This document shows positions 4,483-8,063 of a stretch of DNA of 8,063 nt, piece by piece; position 1 is the first letter of the stretch, and the number at the start of each line of letters is the position of its first letter. The DNA is taken from the NCBI GenBank assembly GCA_002432095.1, contig DJFQ01000231.1:5378-13440 (forward strand), given 5' to 3'. The notes beneath the pieces were generated by a model. It did not search any database. It was not told the origin of the DNA and saw only the letters and a program-made list of their open reading frames with translations. The position numbers and the translations under genes are program-made. Origin of the DNA: Marinagarivorans sp. UBA5868 (GTDB taxonomy: Bacteria > Pseudomonadota > Gammaproteobacteria > Pseudomonadales > Cellvibrionaceae).

Positions 4483-7071
4483 GTGACTGATCTGGCGCGT
4501 CAGCAGGCGATTCGCCTGTCCAATACTCTACTCGCCGCGGCCGGAGGCCTGGTGCTGACGCTGGTGCTGATCTTCGGTTACGTCAATGCTTATCTAGCGT
4601 TGCCTGCCGCCGGATTGGCAGCGGCGATTTCTCTTTTTTGGCTGGTGAATGGCGCGTTTATCGTCGCCATCAAAAGCGGATTTAATCTCCGCTTCAGCGA
4701 TCCCGCTCTGAGTTTGCCGCAAATGTATTGGGCGACGACTTGCGCCATGGGCGCTATCGCCATCTCCACCAATCTTGATCTTGTTCTCTATTTAATGATT
4801 TTGATTACAGTGGTTTTTGGCATATTCCGAGCGACCGAGCGGCAGTTTAACGCGTTATGCGCTTACGTGATTGTCGTTCTGTTGCTGATGCACTGGCTGC
4901 GCGCAGTGTGGAAGCCCGACGCCTTGTCCTGGGACACCATGATGCAATGGCTGGTTTTCAGTTTTTGTGCGGTGACCCTTACGCGGCTGTGCCAAGCCAT
5001 CGTGAAATTACGCAATCGGCTGCGTGAGCAAAATCAGGAACTAAAAGAGGCGCTCCAAGCTAAAAGCTACTTTCTCGCCAATATGAGTCATGAGATTCGC
5101 ACTCCAATGAATGGCGTCATTGGCATGCTGGACCTGGCGCAGCACACCCATCTTCCAGACGATGCGCGCCGTTATTTGGGCATAGCCCAGTCCAGTGCCA
5201 ACGCTTTGCTCACCATTATCAACGACATTTTGGATTTTTCGAAGATGGAAGCCGGCAAGTTGCGTATCGAACCGGTGGATTTCGATTTAGAGCAATTGGT
5301 GAACGAGGTAATAACAGCGTTCACTGCAAAGGCGGAAGCGAAAAACCTCGAATTAATCCTGGATATGGCGCCGGAAACACCGCTGCAAGTCAGAGCTGAT
5401 CCGGTACGGTTGCGACAGATTCTCAATAATTTAGTGGCCAATGCGCTGAAATTTACGGAGCGGGGTGAGATCGTGGTGGCGGTTGAGCCCCGCCAATCCC
5501 AAGGCGCATTGGAATTGTTGTGGTCCGTGAAAGATTCGGGGATCGGCATTGCTAAAGAAAAGCAGCTCGAACTTTTCGCGAGCTTCACCCAAGCAGATGC
5601 TTCGACGACGCGCCTGTACGGGGGCACCGGACTGGGTTTGGCTATCTGTAAGCAACTGTGTCAGTTGATGGGTGGCAGCATCGGCGTCGACAGCGAACTG
5701 GGTCGCGGCAGCCGGTTCTTTTTTACGCTGCCGGTCGAGCGGGCGCAGACCGAGCCAGTCGGTGCCCGTAAACCCGTCGACCTGAATGCGTTGTTCGGCA
5801 AAGACGTTCTGGTGGTGGATGACAACGCGACCAATCGTCTGGTATTACGCAAGCAACTGGAGCATCAAGGTGCTCGTGTTATGGAAGCCGAGGATGCAGA
5901 CGAAGCACTGGCATTGCTGGCGGGTAATGAACCCGTCGATATCGCACTGATGGACATGCAGATGCCGAAGGTCGACGGTGTGATGTTGGCGGAACGTATT
6001 CGCGCCCTGCCAAAACGGCGGGATATTGCATTGGTGCTGTTGAGTTCGGGTTTGCAGGATTTGGAATTCAGCTTGCTGCGCACGTTGGGAATCAGTGCTT
6101 GCCTGTACAAGCCGGTACCGCCTCGACGGTTGTTTCGCGCTCTTGCACTGGCGCTGAGCAATCGCGGCAAGGTGGTGCAGGCCGGGCTCCTGGACGTCTT
6201 GTCCGATAGCGCACCGCCGCTTGATGACGAGTCATCGCGCCGCCCGGCTGCACCGTTACAGAGGGTCAATCAGGAAGCGCGTCTACTTTTGGTGGAGGAT
6301 AACGCCATTAATCGAGACGTTGCCGAAGTGGCACTGGAAACCCTTGGGCATGCCGTTGATATGGCCTTCGATGGTCAGGAAGCCGTCCCCCAAATTGTTC
6401 GAGCTTGGCAGCAGGACAGGCCTTACGTATTGGTATTAATGGATTGTCAGATGCCGTTGATGGACGGTTATGAGGCGACCCGCCGGATCCGCCAATGGGA
6501 ACGCGAAAATGGAATCAAGCCGGCAATCATTATCGCCATGACCGCGCACGCCATGGAAGGCGACCGGGAAAAGTGCCTGGCCGCGGGTATGAACGATTAC
6601 TTAAGTAAGCCGGTGCAATTGGAGGTTCTGCAAAACAAGCTAAATCAATGGTTACGTCCCGCGGCGGAGGGAAAATCGAGAGGCGCAGAGCCGGCTGGTG
6701 TTTTTCGTCCTTCCGGCACTCTGGTCTGGGATGTTTCGGCATTGTTGAAATTGGTACGACAGAAGGAGGAGCGAGTGGTGAAGCTATTGCAGTCGTTCCT
6801 GGCAGGTCTGGATGTGGTGGAAAAGGAGATTGTTCAGGCTCTACATACGGGTGATCGCAGCTTCGCCAAACGGCAAATTCATAGTCTGAAAGGCTCATCG
6901 GCAAACCTTGGTGCCAGAGCTCTACCTGCCTTTCTCGGTGAACTTGAGGTGCGTCTGGCGAACGATTCACCGGTAAATGCGGAGCGGGAAATTCTGGCAT
7001 TACAGTCCCATCTGATTCGACTGCGCGGCGCCATGCAGTCGTACTTGGATATCAGCTACCGCCCGCTTTGA
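4483..7071 (+). CDS. Membrane-bound hybrid sensor histidine kinase (HisKA-HATPase-REC-REC-HPt)
   Basis: An 862-residue multi-step phosphorelay kinase. About six membrane helices (near 16-38, 41-63, 81-97, 98-115, 125-139, 155-174) precede a short coiled linker. HisKA follows, with His203 in MSHEIRTPMNG. The ATPase domain has the N box (314-325), DSGIGI (351-356) and the GTGLGLAI region (381-388). Receiver 1 has Asp446/Asp447, acceptor Asp491, Ser521 and Lys543. Receiver 2 has Glu605/Asp606, acceptor Asp654, Thr687 and Lys709. The C-terminal HPt has His800 in HSLKGSS. All phosphotransfer residues are present, so the His-Asp-His chain looks functional. No periplasmic or PAS sensor domain is evident, so input probably comes through the membrane block; RpfC has a broadly similar layout with one receiver. 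No response regulator or output gene is nearby. An ATG at 4282 gives 929 residues and remains possible. The 3' end overlaps the convergent photolyase gene by 20 bases. Confidence 0.93.
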   Translation: MTDLARQQAIRLSNTLLAAAGGLVLTLVLIFGYVNAYLALPAAGLAAAISLFWLVNGAFIVAIKSGFNLRFSDPALSLPQMYWATTCAMGAIAISTNLDLVLYLMILITVVFGIFRATERQFNALCAYVIVVLLLMHWLRAVWKPDALSWDTMMQWLVFSFCAVTLTRLCQAIVKLRNRLREQNQELKEALQAKSYFLANMSHEIRTPMNGVIGMLDLAQHTHLPDDARRYLGIAQSSANALLTIINDILDFSKMEAGKLRIEPVDFDLEQLVNEVITAFTAKAEAKNLELILDMAPETPLQVRADPVRLRQILNNLVANALKFTERGEIVVAVEPRQSQGALELLWSVKDSGIGIAKEKQLELFASFTQADASTTRLYGGTGLGLAICKQLCQLMGGSIGVDSELGRGSRFFFTLPVERAQTEPVGARKPVDLNALFGKDVLVVDDNATNRLVLRKQLEHQGARVMEAEDADEALALLAGNEPVDIALMDMQMPKVDGVMLAERIRALPKRRDIALVLLSSGLQDLEFSLLRTLGISACLYKPVPPRRLFRALALALSNRGKVVQAGLLDVLSDSAPPLDDESSRRPAAPLQRVNQEARLLLVEDNAINRDVAEVALETLGHAVDMAFDGQEAVPQIVRAWQQDRPYVLVLMDCQMPLMDGYEATRRIRQWERENGIKPAIIIAMTAHAMEGDREKCLAAGMNDYLSKPVQLEVLQNKLNQWLRPAAEGKSRGAEPAGVFRPSGTLVWDVSALLKLVRQKEERVVKLLQSFLAGLDVVEKEIVQALHTGDRSFAKRQIHSLKGSSANLGARALPAFLGELEVRLANDSPVNAEREILALQSHLIRLRGAMQSYLDISYRPL

Positions 7072-8063
7072 TGTGCGCGTAAGCCTCCAAAGCCGCTTGC
7101 CGCGCGCAATTATGATCGACGATGGGTAGCGGATAGGTCTTGCCCAGTTCCACCCCTGCCTGCTGTAGCACTGCCTCGGGCGCGAGCCAGGGCTTGTGAA
7201 TATGTTTAGATGGTAGTCGCGCAAGTTCGGGTACCCACGCACGCACGTAGTCGCCATTCGTATCGAATTTTTCTCCCTGCAGCACGGGATTGAAGATGCG
7301 AAAGTACGGTGCCGCGTCCGCCCCCGAGCCCGCCACCCACTGCCAGCCCGCTGTATTGTTGGCGAGATCTGCATCCACCAGCGTATCCCAAAACCAGTCA
7401 GCGCCTTCGCGCCAGTGAATCTGTAAATGTTTGGTGAGAAAAGACGCGACGATCATGCGCACGCGATTGTGCATCCAGCCAGTGTGCCAAAGCTCGCGCA
7501 TTCCGGCGTCGACGATGGGGTATCCGGTCATACCACGCTGCCACGCTTTAAGTGCCTTGCGGTTTTTTCCCCACGGAAAATGTTCGAAAGCGGGCTTGAA
7601 GGCGTGCTCTGGAATCTGCGGCCAATGATGGAGGAGATAGAAACTGAACTCGCGCCATATCAACTGACGCAAAAATGGTTCACTCGCGCCGTTGGAAATG
7701 GACTGCTGATGACTCACTGTGTGCCAAATCTGCCGCGGGCTGATCTCGCCGAAATGCAAATGCGGAGATAGCCGCGATGTGCCTTCGAGGGCGGGGATAT
7801 CCCGATGGGTCGCGTAGTCGGTAATACGGCTTGCAACCGCCTCGTTCAGCGCTTGATGGGCACCAGCCTCCCCCGGTTGCCACTGCTCAAAGCCTTTAGC
7901 CCAGTTTGGTTGAGTGGGCAGCAAATCCCAGCTTTCCAACGATTCACTTTTCAGCGACTCGCTGTACCAGCGGGGCTTTGGCACTTTGGTAGCGGAAGGC
8001 AGGGTAAGAATTTTCTGGCAGTGTTTGTAATAAGGCGTAAATACCTGAAACGGTTTGCCTTGT
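7052..8063 (-). CDS. phrB: Class I CPD DNA photolyase, N-terminal part beyond the right edge
   Basis: This enzyme uses blue light and FAD to split cyclobutane pyrimidine dimers in DNA. The frame is open to the window edge, and the first visible residues (KPFQVFTPYYK) match the family's inter-domain linker. An internal GTG at 7982-7984 is therefore not the start, and roughly 140 N-terminal residues, mainly the antenna-chromophore domain, are missing from view. The 336 visible residues hold the complete FAD-binding domain: TSRLSPHLHFG (95-105), IWREF (135-139), TGYPIVDAGMR (179-189) and GWMHNR (195-200). The electron-transfer tryptophans of E. coli PhrB (306, 359, 382) align with visible Trp164, Trp217 and Trp240. 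Lesion-contacting Trp277 and Trp384 align with Trp136 and Trp242, and flavin-site Asn378 with Asn236. An active repair enzyme is expected. A cryptochrome is less likely with these residues retained. The antenna type cannot be judged. Confidence 0.93.
   Translation of the reverse strand, partial: QGKPFQVFTPYYKHCQKILTLPSATKVPKPRWYSESLKSESLESWDLLPTQPNWAKGFEQWQPGEAGAHQALNEAVASRITDYATHRDIPALEGTSRLSPHLHFGEISPRQIWHTVSHQQSISNGASEPFLRQLIWREFSFYLLHHWPQIPEHAFKPAFEHFPWGKNRKALKAWQRGMTGYPIVDAGMRELWHTGWMHNRVRMIVASFLTKHLQIHWREGADWFWDTLVDADLANNTAGWQWVAGSGADAAPYFRIFNPVLQGEKFDTNGDYVRAWVPELARLPSKHIHKPWLAPEAVLQQAGVELGKTYPLPIVDHNCARQAALEAYAHIKAGGS

Noticed and set aside
5172..5627. 151-codon leftward ORF opposite the kinase domain
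   Set aside because: It is antisense to strongly conserved HisKA/ATPase sequence and its product is Ser/Arg-rich without known motifs; other long antisense frames at 5865-6269 and 6530-7000 are similar shadows.
7982..7984. GTG as the photolyase start
   Set aside because: The frame continues upstream into clearly photolyase-like linker sequence and runs off the window, so this codon is internal.

Overview
The window looks like ordinary chromosome from a gammaproteobacterium. The Cca, FolB and pteridine reductase proteins closely resemble my memory of the enterobacterial and pseudomonad families, and the mid-range GC and gene content would suit a Cellvibrio/Teredinibacter-type organism. That placement is inference, with no database search behind it. 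I see no rRNA, tRNA, CRISPR array, insertion sequence or prophage gene.

Left part (about 1-2990): two gene pairs face each other. folB-folK runs rightward and cca-pteridine reductase runs leftward. Each pair is joined by a 4-base ATGA overlap. FolB and FolK are consecutive steps to the folate pterin precursor. The pteridine reductase has the full PTR1-type active site and could reduce dihydropterins or dihydrofolate. Cca repairs and completes tRNA 3' ends and is the functional outsider. A 63-base gap with nested inverted repeats separates the converging pairs.

Middle (about 2987-3321): a 335-base stretch between cca and a divergent transporter gene. It holds a weak promoter candidate for cca, a perfect 15-base palindrome, a possible 42-codon ORF and a strong intrinsic terminator. 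The terminator is only 43 bases ahead of the transporter start codon. Its stem heptamer recurs so that mutually exclusive hairpins are possible, which makes this the best candidate in the window for an undescribed regulatory element.

Right part (3322-8063): a ten-helix EamA/DMT-family transporter, then a large membrane-bound hybrid histidine kinase with two receiver domains and a C-terminal HPt domain. It carries a complete phosphorelay in one chain, with no partner regulator in view. It converges on, and overlaps by 20 bases, a class I DNA photolyase gene whose N-terminal part lies beyond the right edge.

No unmistakable new system is present. The items most worth checking are the leader/terminator before the transporter, the altered ATP-side residues of the FolK protein, and the unassigned input of the hybrid kinase.
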